Shown here: positions 1 through 38,812 of the stretch, one piece after another
Position numbering within the stretch: the first letter of the stretch is position 1
Layout: each line of letters starts with the position of its first letter
Assembly: GCA_029718625.1 (NCBI GenBank)
Contig: CM056380.1
Coordinates: 112,350,302 to 112,414,301, forward strand
Direction of reading: 5' to 3'
From: Synaphobranchus kaupii
Taxonomy: Eukaryota > Chordata > Actinopteri > Anguilliformes > Synaphobranchidae
DNA length: 64,000 nucleotides
Made by a program: the position numbers and the translations under genes
The notes under the pieces: generated by a model
What the model saw: only the letters and a program-made list of their open reading frames with translations
Told to the model about the DNA's origin: nothing
The model's database searches: none

Positions 1-884
1 ATGCCTTTGTCAGTTTGCATGATGGGAAACATTTTCAAAGCCAAGCCTGCTCTCGTTGCCGGCTGAAGAGGGTTTGTGGGAGTGAGCTCATCCCAGCCTA
101 GTGACTGTTGAGTGATAAGCTGGGAATATAATAGCTTGAAAAATAAACCAGCCTTGCTGTAAGGGCCTCTCCTCCTCCAATTCGAGCGGCCTCTTGGAAG
201 TTCAGCCGAAGATTTGAACTTACACGCATAGCTCGTCAATGTCATTTTTTAACCTCGAAATGTATCTTTTAGCAATTGTAGTTTGGTTATAATTAATGAA
301 AAATGACAACGTAGTAAGGACAGTTGACTCGTGCAGGTCTCGCTAGCCTACCTGCTTTGTAAATAAGCTTTTGTTGTCTGCGACATGTCAACGAGAGGCA
401 ACGTGGTATACCCCGGCAAGACATTCCTGGTGAAATTAACACCGTTCCCGTAGACCTTTTGATGGGTCACGCGACGCGTCTAATTGTGGAAAGCCACTCT
501 GTATTTGCTGAGATCTCTCAGCGTCGTGGAGCGAGTGTCATGCCTGCTCGCCGTCAGTCGTAGCGACCGGCGCGTTTGGCTTGTGACAGGCAGTCATCGC
601 TGACAGTCTGTGAAAGATAGCTATCTTGGCAGAGCTCCGCTGCGCCAGTCATCTTGGCGCGCGGGTAGATGGACGTGACAGCGGTCTGTAGACTGAGCGG
701 GGAGCGACACGCTTTTCGCATTGAAGTATTGAGCCAGGGTGTAAAAGCACTAAATGTTTTGGCTGTTATTAACACCTGGTGCTGACCGATTTCCCCTCCG
801 TACCGCGAATGTTAATTCACCATGCTTCTGTTATCTAAAGAAGCTGAAATCAGGAAAGGGGGAAAAATTGCTGGTGGTTTTCAA

Positions 885-1060
885 AGGAATAGAATAGAAT
901 AGAATAACTTATTTTCTTGTGAGGGAACTTCAGTTATAGTTACCAGCAATAAAAAAGACATAGACAGTGGGGCAGACCCATAACACACAAACAAACATGT
1001 TTAAATAAAGACATTCAATAGAATCATTGAATTAATTAAATTAATTAAGTGAATTAAAGT
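885..1060. repeat. Dispersed repeat family 1, copy 1 (AGAAT tail)
   Basis: A run of AGAAT pentamers leads into a segment containing GAACTTCAGTT, ACATAGACAGTGGGGCAGAC and ACAAACAAACAT. The same order of segments recurs at 5361-5534 in the same orientation with scattered differences. A pentamer tail next to a conserved end suggests the 3' end of a non-LTR retrotransposon or SINE. The family is not identified. Confidence 0.7.
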
Positions 1061-1924
1061 GAAGTTATGAGCCGCTTGGAATACATGATGTATTTATTAT
1101 CATAAAAATGTGTTCAAAGAGATGTGTTCTGATCATGGTATCTAATATTAGGTTTAGAGTACCTTTCAGTTACTAAAGTACACAATGCAAAGCAAAAAAC
1201 AATGTATGTATCCATCATTTGAAAGATTTAAATTTGTAGATTATATAAATACTGCACATAATAGACAGATTTAAAAATATAGTATAAATATAAATATTTT
1301 ACATTTAAAGTATAAATGTAAAATATAGAGACAATAGAGTACAAACGCAATACAACTCAAGCATTACTCACGTTACACTTAATTATCATTTAACGTAAAT
1401 GAACAGTTCATACTTTCATATACTGTAGTAAAGCATTGTATACAAAGCTTAGTTTGACTTATGATTTTACCCAGTGTGGGTGTTCTGTTCCACAATGAAA
1501 TAAACTCAAACTTTTAATCATTTCACACGTTGATTAGTGCACTAAAGAAAGCTGCTTTCCTGGTATTAAGTCTGCCATTTTACTTAGCACGCTAGTCATT
1601 TAATGACTTGTCAGTTTAACTGTCTCCTTTCAAAGTTTATGCTTTGTCCAGTTGAGAGTTGTGTTTAAATCTATAGAGAATGCGACGGAATATTACAGTT
1701 TATCAATCAGTGTATTGAGTGCTTAAAAGGGGGCTCTCCTCACATGGGGTTCAGTGACAGATCAAAGTGATAAACGGGTTGGTGATGCTCAATATTCAGT
1801 GATTGAATGTAATGGCGATAAATGAAGTCGTCATCTACATTAACTTTCTTCCTCTTCACAGGAACTCACAGGGCCGTGAAGGCACAATAAATCAGCATAC
1901 ATTATAATAGCAGCAAGAATAATT

Positions 1925-2035
1925 CTTCATTTATTTATTATCCTTTATTTATTAATAATGTATTTATATACGGTAGTTTGTCTGAGCATGGCATGCTCTT
2001 TGACCAGCAACACCCTGTGAACCCCTCCCATCCTC
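1925..2035 (-). repeat. Dispersed repeat family 2, fragment
   Basis: TTTATTTATTA leads into TGAGCATGGCATGCTCTTTG and then ACCCTGTGAACCC. It matches the longer copy at 8660-9130 in the same orientation and the copy at 4215-4345 in the opposite orientation. Short and diverged. Confidence 0.5.
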
Positions 2036-4081
2036 CACCAGTTAGCCTAAACCTTAGCATGTCTTTGATTGGTAACGGTAATAATGCTAATTTACCATTA
2101 GTAATCCTAATGCTCCTATTCTGTTAGCGAATAGGTAGCACAGTACTATTATTCAATAACGCAACATTAATGCAGTATAGTAATAGCAAATCTGAGGAGC
2201 AGTTAAGCGGAAGCTATGCAGTGGTAATAAGCAGTTCAGCTGCATGAGCGTATGCATGTTCCTGCCGCCTCCTCGTAGCCTACAGCCTACCGAAGTACAA
2301 CAGGAGAAATGTATTGTCCACAATAGTCGTCCAAAACAGTTTAAATCAGGGGGTTGTCAGACGCCAGTCCTGGAGGGGCCACAGCGTTTGACAGTTTTAG
2401 TGCGTTTCGGCGCTGGATTGCTTAATTTAGGTCATCGATTGGCTAAAGAGTTCGCAAACCTTGTTCCCAAGGTCTAAATTGGCTGTTGATTGAAAGAAAA
2501 GCACAAAAAACCTCCAGAAACTGCAACCTCAAGAGCTTGAGTTTGGCACCCTCAGTTTGTATAATATATTAACCTGCATGCTGACATTTGCCATGTCCTG
2601 TCAAAGCTGTTTGAGCTTTCATGTAGAAGTGTGATTTAAGTCTCAGACCAGTGTGTTCTCTGTAGGTAAACATAAGAGTAAAAAACAGATTGACATTTAG
2701 CCCTGCGCACAGTTAAAATCCCACACCCAATTAAGAGCAGTGAGTTTCTGGTTTGAAATGTTTATTGTCCATATAACAAAACAAACCTGTTTTATTTAAG
2801 CTGTGATAAAGAAAAGAGATTTCCTTTAGAAATTTTTCTGAAGGACAATTTTGTAGTCTAGCCTTTAGCTATTACCTTAAAGGCAGACTTTTAGACCCAC
2901 TCTTAGATCTTGAGATGCCATTCTTTCCCCTGACTATCATACATAGTCAAACGTCTTCTAAATATTTTCGAGAAGTGCAAAGGTATACATTTTTAAAAAT
3001 CAAGATGTGACAATCATCATAAAGGTTATGGTACACAGTCACATACAAATACATATTCCATTGACATTTCTTTTAATTTATTTGAACATTGTGTATGAAT
3101 AAAGTTGTTAGGAGTTAAACACCTTTAGTTTACAAATTCAGGAAAAAAATTATGTTATTTATATTAACCATGTGTTAAACATTAACATAAATGTATCAAA
3201 TTTATGTTAATGGTTAATTCATGTCAATTTAGAATTTCTGTGGTTCTCAAGAAGTCACTTTTTAAATGCTTTTAAGGATCGAACCTCTAAACTTAGAAAG
3301 CGTTGTGCAGTCACCACCACCCCTATTTGTGGGGCCTCTTATCACGGACATTGTTCAACAAAATGAAACGCCGCTGTTTTGTGCCTCTGACGTGCTACTG
3401 AAAATTGAATGGCCCCTCAGTTTGGGAAAACAAAATACGGTGGGGCCAGCCTGTGAAATATTTAAAGTGGGGGCTGTAAAGCTTTTACCATTAGTACAGG
3501 CGCTCTCCTGGAGCGGTTCAGCCACCGGATTGGCTCATTTCCCTCAGTTACTTCCTGCTACTGACTGTGATGTCACCAGGGTGTTCTGTACTACAGACAG
3601 GCATGTGGTGTACGGGTTTATTGTGTTATTTCATTGCTACTTTACTTGTCTGTTTGACTCTTTTATTCTCTCCATCCTCGTGCAGACTTTAACATACTAT
3701 GCCTCAGAAGTTTACATTCCGGCTTTTTTAAATTTTTATTAATTTTTTTACATTTGAACTGTTTGCATAACATTTGCATTTTATAAATCAAATCACTGTG
3801 CTGGAATGTCAGTAATTAGGCTGAGTCGACCCCCTGGATTAAATCACCTTATTGGTGCTTTGCTAATAAATGCAAGTGCTTCCATTTTCTCCAGTACAAA
3901 AAAGGATTATTTCTTCTGTTTTAGCTTGTGCTAAGCTTGAGTTTAAATGTTTTTCAAAGTGAGGGAAAATTTAGATCGATTGCATTCTAAGTTGATTCTA
4001 AGTTAGTCAGGAGTATTGATAATGTATACTTGCTTTGGTCTCAGTGTTCTGTCTTTTTGTTTTTTTTGTGTTTCTGAACAG

Positions 4082-30118
<26,037 letters not shown>

Positions 30119-30700
30119 TGAGCAGGACCCTGGGTCATGTGGGAAAAGCTTGGACATTTCACCTGGGGGAAAAATAAGGAAGAGAAGAGGATGACGATGG
30201 TGTTGGTGATTCTTCGCTCCTCACGCGTACCACAGATTAAGGTTTTACACGGGACCCTCTTATGTGTATACTTTCAATGTTACTTCCATGCTCTTTGAAA
30301 ATATTTTATTTATAAATGTATACAGCATACATGTATATAATGACAATCAGTTATGGATTGTACAGCCCATAGCACTTTTTGAAATTATTTTAAGAGATAT
30401 CTCCTGTAATTATTTGCAATAGTACACTGTTCATGTGACCAGACTCCTTATTTACCCACTTTGGAGGACAAGCGCCATTATTTTGGGTGTATAAAGGACA
30501 TTTCCCAAAGAATCACACCGGATACTTCATATCAGAGCCAGACATTGATGTATTTTGTTATGCATATCAAACATTTGCTTCTTTTAAATGATTTGCACTA
30601 AATGAAACTATTTTTTTGAGAAGGAACTATTATGTAACAGAGTTTATCAAAATATTAAAGTCATGGTCATTTTTATATTTTTCACTCGATCGGAGGAAAT
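30119..30700 (+). other. kcnma1: Probable kcnma1 3' UTR (proximal part)
   Basis: Non-coding AT-rich sequence directly after the stop. A TGTATATA (Pumilio-type) motif lies near 30333 and a possible ATTAAA polyadenylation signal at 30654-30659. The true 3' end is not visible; mammalian kcnma1 3' UTRs run to several kb. Confidence 0.5.
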
Positions 30701-31204
30701 GACTGTGGCTTTATGTGGAAGGTACTGAACCAGAAGTTTGCAAGAACACAAAAAATGATCAGATATCAGCTATATTGAACCGCAGAATAATACGAATGAT
30801 TGCATTCCAGTTGATACTACTATTGTCCCAGACACTAGAAATCCCCTGACATCCACATCTTGGGTTGGCCTAGATTTGAACCTGCAGATTTTCTGGTTCT
30901 TCACAAAGCCAACAATGTATACTCTCTACAGTTTATCCCCGAGTATGATCCCTCATATGTTCCATTTTATATGGGTCCTCCCCTTAACCTGCCCACACCA
31001 ATGTGCTACGAGTCCACACACATTTCTCAATTCTAGTTGTATACTGGTTTTAGGGGCAATTTCTCATTATGCAGAAACTGGCAGTGGAACTGCTCTGATA
31101 CCGTATAAGTATACGCCCTCCCAACTCTATACTATGATTGAGCTGCTCAGAATGTGAATATATTAGGATGTACTCGAATGCTTTTGCTGAAAAGCACGAA
31201 AAAT

Positions 31205-31500
31205 TTAATCCACAAGATGTAACACGGGAAGTGATATTGATTGCAAATCGCCACGTTCGAACACATTCTTAAAGTGTCTAGCGATTTCCGTCGTCCAGGT
31301 TTTGAGAATGCCACATATTGCATAAAGCGGGCATTCGTGGATCCACTTTTGACTGTGGCCACTGCCTGACACAGGATAGCCATGGAGGCGGTAAAAAGGG
31401 CTTGGATGTTCTCCATGGCCAATCTCGGTGCCACACGTATCAAAGAAATCTACGAGACATTTGAACAGCGGAAGCTCAATCATAGTTGGACTCGTGTTGG
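31205..31500 (-). repeat. Diverged repeat pair, copy 1
   Basis: On the - strand it reads GTGTGGCACCG, then GAGAACATCCAAGCC, TGTGTCAGGCAGTG and a later GTGGCATT, the same order as at 33495-33630 on the + strand. Open frames of up to 112 codons cross it but match nothing I know. Possibly a decayed coding repeat. Confidence 0.5.
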
Positions 31501-33494
31501 GGGAGGGGAAATAATGATAGCACTTCAGAATGCAATCTTTCAATTATTCTGGTGGAGATGAGAATCAAGGGCGTTCCCATCATCCAGGTCCCCATGTATA
31601 TTGTCGTAGAACTACACCCTTTCTGTCGCACAGTTTTGACGTTGTGATTTGTTGGCAAAACCTTCAGACGTTATTCTGAAATTCAAAAAAAATTTTTGAT
31701 AAAAATTGTCGGGATAATTTAAACTTCAACCCCACAGGAATCCCATATCATATAAATCATCTTTGACACTTCACATTTACACAGTATTAAAGTGCATCAC
31801 ATCCAAAATATCTAAAAATACAAACTTGATTACTTGACAGACCTGACATCTTAATGTAGGGAGATTTTTTTTGTTTTGTTTTGCTTTCCGTGAGTTATAT
31901 AAAATCACGTTAGTCCTTTATTTTAAAAAAAGCTGTATTGTTTTAGGGGTTTTCCCCCCCAAGCCCTACTAAGCAGTTACAAGTGCTTTACAAATACAAA
32001 AGATTATTTGGTTTCCTTTGAGTACTAAAAACATGGGTGGCTTTGAGCTATTTGTGCAGCAGTGTAAATGGACAGTCCTAATATTTATCAAGTCTCCCAT
32101 TCTGCATTTCACATTCTACAGGAAAACAAAAATGTGAATGTAAATTGTTACCAATCCAATAATTTGTGTAATTTGAGGTTTATAAGAGTGTAACTAACAA
32201 AGACGTGATGTGCATGAAACCGGTTATTTCAATAAGGCCTGCAGCTAGTCCTTTTGTGAAATGGATAGAATTGAGTTATTTTCATTATTGGTAATTGATC
32301 TAAATTCGGTCTCATTAAAGGAGAAAGACACTTTCCATTTGCCTTGAAGCGTAAAACTATTGTTGAAAAAATAGCGCAAGATGACCATCAGAGCAGCCCT
32401 GCCTATAAGCAGTTAAAGCTATAGCCAAGGAATAGAAAAATATTTTCATCACTGGAAAAAAAAAAAAAAAAAACTATCCTGTAAATTCTGTCCATTCCAG
32501 AGCACATTTTAAGCGAAACTGTCCGTCTTTTGGCTGTGGTGTGATTCAGCTTATCACAGCCACACAAGCCTTGTTCTGGAGTGAATTTTTGATTTGTGAT
32601 TGCATTGTTGTTACACTTTGTAGCAAGTAGACTCTTAAAAAAGAAATGTGAGTATAATGTACATATAATTGGATTGTTGAGAAAAATTCTTGCTAGCCTG
32701 AAAAAATGAAAATGGCGTATACTCATACTTCAGAAAAGAGAACGATGATTTTGTCATATAGGGATACTCACTCTGCTTCCTCGTACTTCAGATCCTTGTC
32801 CTGTAACAAAATTCAGGACTTTTGTTGCGATGAAAAAACCTGTTCAATTAAGTAAAGGTTCTCGATGTCAAGTGTCATTTGATGTCATATAATAGCTTAT
32901 TGCAGAGACAAATATTTAGGGGAGCGCCTATTTAAGCTAAGGCATAGAAAATTAAAGATCGCCTTTAGTATGTTTCTCGTGAAATTTGCATTTAAGGGTT
33001 TACATTCCATATTGTCAGCTGTTTTTCTTTTACTTTGAATAGCAATACTCATGGTTTGTTTGCCACATTGTACTCTTAACATATAGAAAGTGCTGCAATG
33101 TCAATATAGGGTCAGTCAAAAACAATATGAGCATAATAATGACAAGTAGTTACCTAGACACAATCTGCTAGTGCATATCACTTCCATTTTTATTTATTTA
33201 TTTATTTTGCTGGATAATAAAACAATATTTCCTTTGTCAGCCTAATATTTCATTGATGGTAAAGAGAGAGCTAGACTGAGTACCATCCTTCACCCCCCCC
33301 CCCCCTCCCCAAATTACAATACACAAACATATGTTTTTACTTTTTTTTTACTTTACTTTTATTGTTCACAAGTTATCTGCGTTCGTAATGGGAGAGTAGT
33401 AAAGTCAGGTGTCGCTGGCCTCAGGAATGTCTGAAGGAGGGAAGTGTCGTGAAATCAGAGTATTTTTGGGGCCACTGATGGTGTGTGGGTGTTC

Positions 33495-33640
33495 ATAGTG
33501 TGGCACCGCGTACTGGCGTAGAGAACATCCAAGCCTCAAAATGCCTCTACGCCAGTAGTGTGTCAGGCAGTGTGCGTAAGCCTAAAGAGGATCCCATAAG
33601 ACCCGCTGTTGCGAAAAGTGGCATTAGGAGAGGTGCAGGG
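33495..33640 (+). repeat. Diverged repeat pair, copy 2
   Basis: Shares GTGTGGCACCG, GAGAACATCCAAGCC, GTGTCAGGCAGTG and GTGGCATT with copy 1 in opposite orientation. Much shorter and more rearranged. Confidence 0.5.
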
Positions 33641-34634
33641 TGCACGCGTACGAATACACCTTTATAAACGCGTCTTCAAAACCAATGGCGTGCGTTACCA
33701 TGTATGTAAATGTATAAAATAATGACATTAATAATATATATGAAAAATTAGCTGTTTCTCATTAACGTGAGACATTTGCAAGGAAAAGTTTTCACAGCAA
33801 TAGTACGGTCGTGATGGCAGGAAAGAAAACTGTTGAACGGTAGTGCAGTGTCGGCTCAAAGCTAGCCCCTCAGACTTCTCCTTAGCGGGTGTTGCTCGTG
33901 TCACATGAGTGGTCACCTGAGCGATCACCTGGCCGCGGTCGTGTGTTGCACCTCATTGTAGATTTATTTTCTCGCTGTAAGGGACGTTACAACTTTATTG
34001 ATAATTGCTGGAAATTACTATAGATAGGTGTAAAGCATATCATTTTTTGGTTAAGGGGGAGGGATGCAAGTCTTAAGTAAATGTAAAGAATTACATTTGG
34101 CTATTTTTTTACGTTAAAACTAGCATTCTTTTCGGTAGTTTAATGGCTGCCTGTCATTTCAGGATGAATTCAGGACGTTATTCATACAACGTGTGTATGA
34201 TTCTGTGACATGCTCATCGCAGGAATAAAAGGCGTTATGGAAATTGAATCTATTTTGATTTGTTTTAGCGAAAGGAATTGCGGAGGAACTGATGGTGCTG
34301 AGTTGATCTACCTGACTCTGTCATATATAATATCTGCTGATAAATATACTGTCTTGTAAAGAAAGAAAAAAAAGTTTGTACATAAATTGTACATGGTTTC
34401 ATTTTGTATTTTCTCAAATTAAAATGGATGTATTTGTGGTCTACAATGTGACTTGTCTTCTTTAACAATATATAGGTCCCGGGAAACCCTTCCAATGACC
34501 TTTCAAAATAAAAGCATACAATGGCCAATTGTATTTCAGCAGACATAACTGGATCCCCGGATATCAATTTGAGAGAGCGCATCTCCGAAGCATGCGATGT
34601 CACGCACCGCTTCCTGTCAAACCACAGCCCACAG

Positions 34635-34877
34635 GTTAGTCGGAGATGAATTGCAGGAAGATGCTTTATGCGCATCTTAACTGGTGCTCGATCGACCGGC
34701 GGGTCTTGCTGGACAACCATGAGAAGCGGAGAAGCCGGCCAACTACCAGCGCTAACGTGGCTAATCACCCTGCTGGGCTACTAGCTATGGTCGGGATTAG
34801 TTCCTGGACCACGGGGCTCATCCGTTGACTAGAACGAGAACAGTGCCTTTAACCAGATGTGCCACCCAGCCGCCCCA
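34635..34877 (-). mobile_element. Possible tRNA-related SINE, degenerate
   Basis: On the - strand it starts near GGGTGGCACATCTGGTTAAA, continues GCACTGTTCTCGTTCTAGTC and GTGGTCCAGGAACTAATCCC. The opening resembles a pol III A box and the second block a weak B box. Its GC content is higher than that of its flanks. The family is uncertain. Confidence 0.4.
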
Positions 34878-35711
34878 TCGAAACATTACCTGCCCCCCGC
34901 GGCCCTGACCAAGAGTAAGTGGCTTAGAGGGTGGATGGATGGATGAAGATTCCTGGCTGTGACCACTTCACAGTCCCGGGTGATGCCAACCCAGGTCACA
35001 AAATTAAAAATAGCTCGCCGTAATTGGCCCAGGTGTCGATCACCATTTTGTGCAAAGGAATGTTCACCTGAATCATTTATACATCTTGCTCGCCTTTTGC
35101 GATGACATCATTAATCTCTTGCATGTTCTGAGCGACCCTCAAACCAGGAGGAACGCAGGACGTCCGCCTTTCACCGCCCGAAGTGCCCTTGTTGAACTTA
35201 ATACCCTTTTATCTGCACGTACTATAATCCCTTTAACGAAGACGAGGAAACGCATCTGGCATCTACGGCTGTTCTTTGTTCTTTATTACGTGTCTGTGTA
35301 AGATTAACACAAAGAAGTAACAACCTGAAGCTACAGTGGGATCGATACACGCGGCCCGTCTGAGCGAGGCAATCAATCCGCACATCACTGAGGTTTTATC
35401 ATCACGGACACATTAGTCCAGTCCTGTAGCGTGTTGTATCTCATTATTACCTAAGCTTGTTGTATCTGTCAGAGCAAACCAACTTAAAGTCAAGCCTTGG
35501 GGTCTAAATGGACACACAGCCTTTAAAGAAACATCATCTTATTATTTTAATTTTTGCACGTGTCTTAGACTGTTAGCAATGTAGACTTAGCTGAGTGATG
35601 TCAGATTTCACCATTGTCATGTGACAATTAGAAAATTATCAATGCAAGGTTTATTGTAAGATGAACATAAGTTTGAGCATGCAAAAACTGTTTATCCTTT
35701 GTGTGGACTAA

Positions 35712-35887
35712 GGGCCTGATTTACTAAGACCTTCAGCGGGTGCAAAACCATTGAGCTCATGCAGAACCAATAATATGACTAATAATTGGTCATGGTATTT
35801 GGTTTGCATCAATCATTGGTCATGTTATTGGTTTTGTGTGTCCTAAAAGGTTTTTCCCCCGCTAAAGGTCTTAGTAAGAAAAGGCCC
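35712..35887. mobile_element. Palindromic MITE with TAA duplication, copy 1
   Basis: Ends GGGCCTGATTTACTAAGACC and inverse GGTCTTAGTAAGAAAAGGCC, flanked by TAA on both sides. Nearly the whole 176 bp folds back (ACCAATAATATGAC pairs with GTCATGTTATTGGT). A three-base TAA duplication is typical of PIF/Harbinger. Confidence 0.8.
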
Positions 35888-35907
35888 TAAGTCTTCACTG
35901 TGAGATA

Positions 35908-36784
35908 TTACATTACAGGCATTTTGCAGACGCTCTTATCCAGAGTGACTTACACAACTTTTTAGCAGTTTTTACATATCCATTTAGGCTGCCTTTACAC
36001 TACCTGGTAAAAGTGACCCAATTCCGATTTTTTGCGGAATGTGGCACAGATCGGATATGTATTATGAACGTGTAAACAGGAAAAAAGCACATGGAATCGG
36101 ATATTCTCAGATCCGTTTCAGGCCTCAATCATATGTGGAAATAAATCTGATATGAATCGGATATCTGCCAATGCGACTGCCATCTAAACGGACAGATCGG
36201 ATATTCCCTGTCATTGTGATTCTCACGTCATTGAAAATGCGACGATCTTGTACTTTTTTGCATTTTAATGACGTATAACGTTACTTTCACGTGCACAACT
36301 ACTCTCCGGTGGAAAAAAAACGGCGCAAGTGAAATTATATATATATATATTTTGCGGACCTCTAAAGATGCTTCGGAAAGCAATTGCTTTAATTATTATT
36401 TCGGTCTCGTTTGCGTCCATTGCGAGAAAGTGCCGGCTGGTTGTTTACTTTCGTTTTTTCGTTTCAGTAACCAAACCCTCTTGTACGCATGCGGGTTGTT
36501 TCAAGTGTTAAGCAAGTGTAAACACAGGTATCGGATATGGGTCACTTTCAAAAGTAGATGTAAACAGGCGGTCAAAAAAATCGGATATAGGCTAAAAATC
36601 GGAACTGGGCATCAAGACCTGCAGTGTAAATGCGGCCTTATACACCTGGATATATACTGAAGCGATTCAGGTATAATTAAGTACCTTGCTCAAGGGTACA
36701 ACGGCAGTGTCCTACCTGGGAATCGAACCTGCAACTTTTCGGTTACAAGGCCAGTTCCTTAACCATTATACTAAACTGCCGCCC
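35908..36784 (-). mobile_element. tRNA-derived SINE split by a MITE
   Basis: Read on the - strand it has GGCGGCAGTTTAGTATAATG (A box region), GGTTCGATTCCCAGG (B box), CACTGCCGTTGTACCC, CTTCAGTATATATCCAG, then the MITE, then GTAAGTCACTCTGGATAAGA and GCGTCTGCAAAATGCCTGTA. The tail is a common one in fish SINEs. Removing 35987-36640 joins the halves exactly. Confidence 0.92.
35987..36637. mobile_element. PIF/Harbinger-type MITE inside a SINE, TTA duplication
   Basis: Ends GGCTGCCTTTACACT and inverse AGTGTAAATGCGGCC. TTA stands on both sides (35984-35986 and 36638-36640), while an intact SINE copy at 47461 has a single TTA at this place. It has internal ATCGGATAT-like motifs on both strands. It is 651 bp without a transposase. 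Confidence 0.88.
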
Positions 36785-36906
36785 ATAACCCGTTCTGACA
36801 TTTTGTATCACTCAGTTTATTGTATTTTCCCTAAAATGGGATTGCATTCCTCCTCTTGTGTTGTCAGGTAAATATTTATTTCATATAGCAATCCACATTT
36901 TCGTTT

Positions 36907-37197
36907 AAAGTAAAAAGGGGGTGATCCCAAACGCGCTACAAGCCGGCTATATAAAAAAGGAACTGTAGGTGCTCAACAAAAGGACCAGAGAATAGAAAGA
37001 ATACCAAACCCGGACTACTTCGCTAGGACTAACCCGAGATAAGGAGGACTGGGGCACACAGAGCTCAGAGACTCTGAGCTCTGAGATAAGGAGGACTGGA
37101 GCACACAGAGCTCAGAGACTCTGAGCTCTGTGTGCTCCAGTCCTCCTTATCTCGGGTTAGTCCTAGCGAAGTAGTCCGGGTTTGGTATTCTTTCTAT
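36907..37197. mobile_element. Unclassified insertion with 14-bp duplication and strong hairpin
   Basis: Flanked by CCACATTTTCGTTT at 36893-36906 and 37198-37211. The 3' two thirds is a near-perfect inverted repeat: arms 36992-37070 and about 37118-37196 share CCCGGACTACTTCGCTAGGA and TAACCCGAGATAAGGAGGAC with one or two differences. The arms enclose a further direct copy of the GAGATAAGGAGGACTGG block. A 14-bp duplication suits target-primed or similar insertion. Not recognised as a known family. Confidence 0.6.
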
Positions 37198-38011
37198 CCA
37201 CATTTTCGTTTCTTTGGACTGGATTTGATTGTGTAAGCTGCCTGCCCACTGGCTCTCCCAACCATAATATGACCTAACACTCACCCTCCTCTCTTTTTTG
37301 GTGAGTGTTAGGTCACACAAACCAATACATAAATAAAAAAACTAAAATTTAAAAAAAGGAAAATGTGCAGTTTATTATTAAACAATTTGTAAGCTTGTTT
37401 TCTGCAGCAGGGCAAATGTCAGCACGTCGCTGTAATCTGACTCCCAATAGCTCACCGTTCATGTGGATGGCTGGTTACAGTCAATACCGTGGTCATGGCT
37501 TGAGTGTGGCTGGCTGACCCTGTAACACACTACGTTTCACTGTAATGATACAACCTGTTGCCTGGTAACAATACCGGCGGCAGTGTCACTGTGTAGGTGG
37601 CAGCGTGACATGACCTTTTGTCAGGTCAAGTGTGCAGATTTGCTTGGGGTCAGAAACCCTAACTGCCTAAAGTAATTTATACGCTGGTTGAAAGAAACTC
37701 GGTTTCTCTTGGAGTGCATCAGGGGTAGTATTATGTTGTCAGTCTCTCTGCAACTGCTCTGAATGTTTTGATACATTGGCCATTTATTATTTTGACTGCG
37801 CTGTGTGTCTGCTGGGCCAGTGCTTGGTATTAATTTTTGAGTTGTTCAATCTTATTGCACGTTTGATGTATTCTGATTTCTTTGCACACAGACCACAACA
37901 AGGCTTATTGGCCATGTTCCGTGATTAATGTGAGCTGTGCCCCTTAATACTTGTCAAACAACAACTCACTGAGCTGTGCCAGTACAGCAGTGTTTGGTGA
38001 AATGTTCATCT

Positions 38012-38184
38012 CCAGAGCTTGTAACACGAAGCAGGATTACTGCGTTAGCTGGATAACTGCACTGAATAAAACCCAGAACCCTACCAAATCTGGAACATGG
38101 ACTGAAATAAATAGAGCTGTTCTGGGTTTTACTCAGTGCAGTTATTCAGCTAACTCAGTAATCCAGCTACGTGACACAGGCCCC
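38012..38184. mobile_element. Hairpin MITE, about 170 bp
   Basis: GGATAACTGCACTGAATAAA and CCCAGAAC on the left pair with GTTCTGGG and TTTACTCAGTGCAGTTATTC on the right, and AGCAGGATTACTG pairs with CAGTAATCCAGCT. Non-coding. Precise ends and target duplication are not clear. Confidence 0.6.
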
Positions 38185-38812
38185 TGGTCCACAAATCTGC
38201 CAACGAAGCTGAGGCACTGGGAGTGCCTGTACGATGCAGCAGAACACCGACTGCCTCACCTGGGTTTACCTGGCTCAAGTGGGAGTTTTATTGGTAGGCC
38301 TGTACCTTGCCCTGTTAATGCATTTCTTAGAAGCACCGTGTAGTTCTTGGACAATGCTTAAAATCCTCTTTAACAACTCCCATGGGTTTGCCAAATTTGG
38401 GCCAAATTTTGGCCAGTTCTCTGAATATTTTCTACGTGCATGCAGCATGTACTTTTGCCTATACAGATTACATGCTTATTAAGAAATGCATGTCATTTTG
38501 GTTTGTCCCACAAAGACTAGTAACACTGGGCATGCCTACTTTGACCTTGAGCTCTAGGACACGTGCAGGTGATATGGTTGAGTGTGGAATATGGGGCATG
38601 TAGCTTTTATAGACCCCTTCACTCCTATGTGGGAGGAACATTAAAAATGTGTTTGCCATTGATGACTGTACTAAGTTGGACTTAATTGTATTTTGTTATT
38701 GTGTAATCCTAATGTATTTTCCCTTGAGTAGATTACAGTCGATCCTTGGTTTCTGAGATTTACCTCCCACCTCTTGGGTTACTGTTGCTCTTAACCCTGA
38801 TTTAGGCACTTT

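Larger units (their letters stand above)
1..4081 (+). other. kcnma1 intron (3' part) upstream of exon A
   Basis: No exon with conserved coding content and splice sites is seen here. The first kcnma1 exon of the window begins at 4082 and its frame requires an upstream exon, so this stretch is read as intron. It holds two dispersed repeat fragments (about 885-1060 and 1925-2035). The rest looks like unique, AT-rich DNA. The exon that normally precedes exon A, and the STREX site further upstream in vertebrate Slo1, are not in the window. Confidence 0.75.
30700..34600. other. Intergenic or distal 3' UTR DNA, no gene seen
   Basis: No exon recognised on either strand. A diverged inverted repeat pair lies at 31205-31500 and 33495-33630. 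Poly-A at 32455-32473 and poly-C near 33293 are the other marks. Confidence 0.6.

Noticed and set aside
3266..3742. 158-codon open frame upstream of exon A
   Set aside because: No recognisable domain, no flanking splice sites consistent with the phase of exon A, and no resemblance to the Slo1 exon that should precede exon A.
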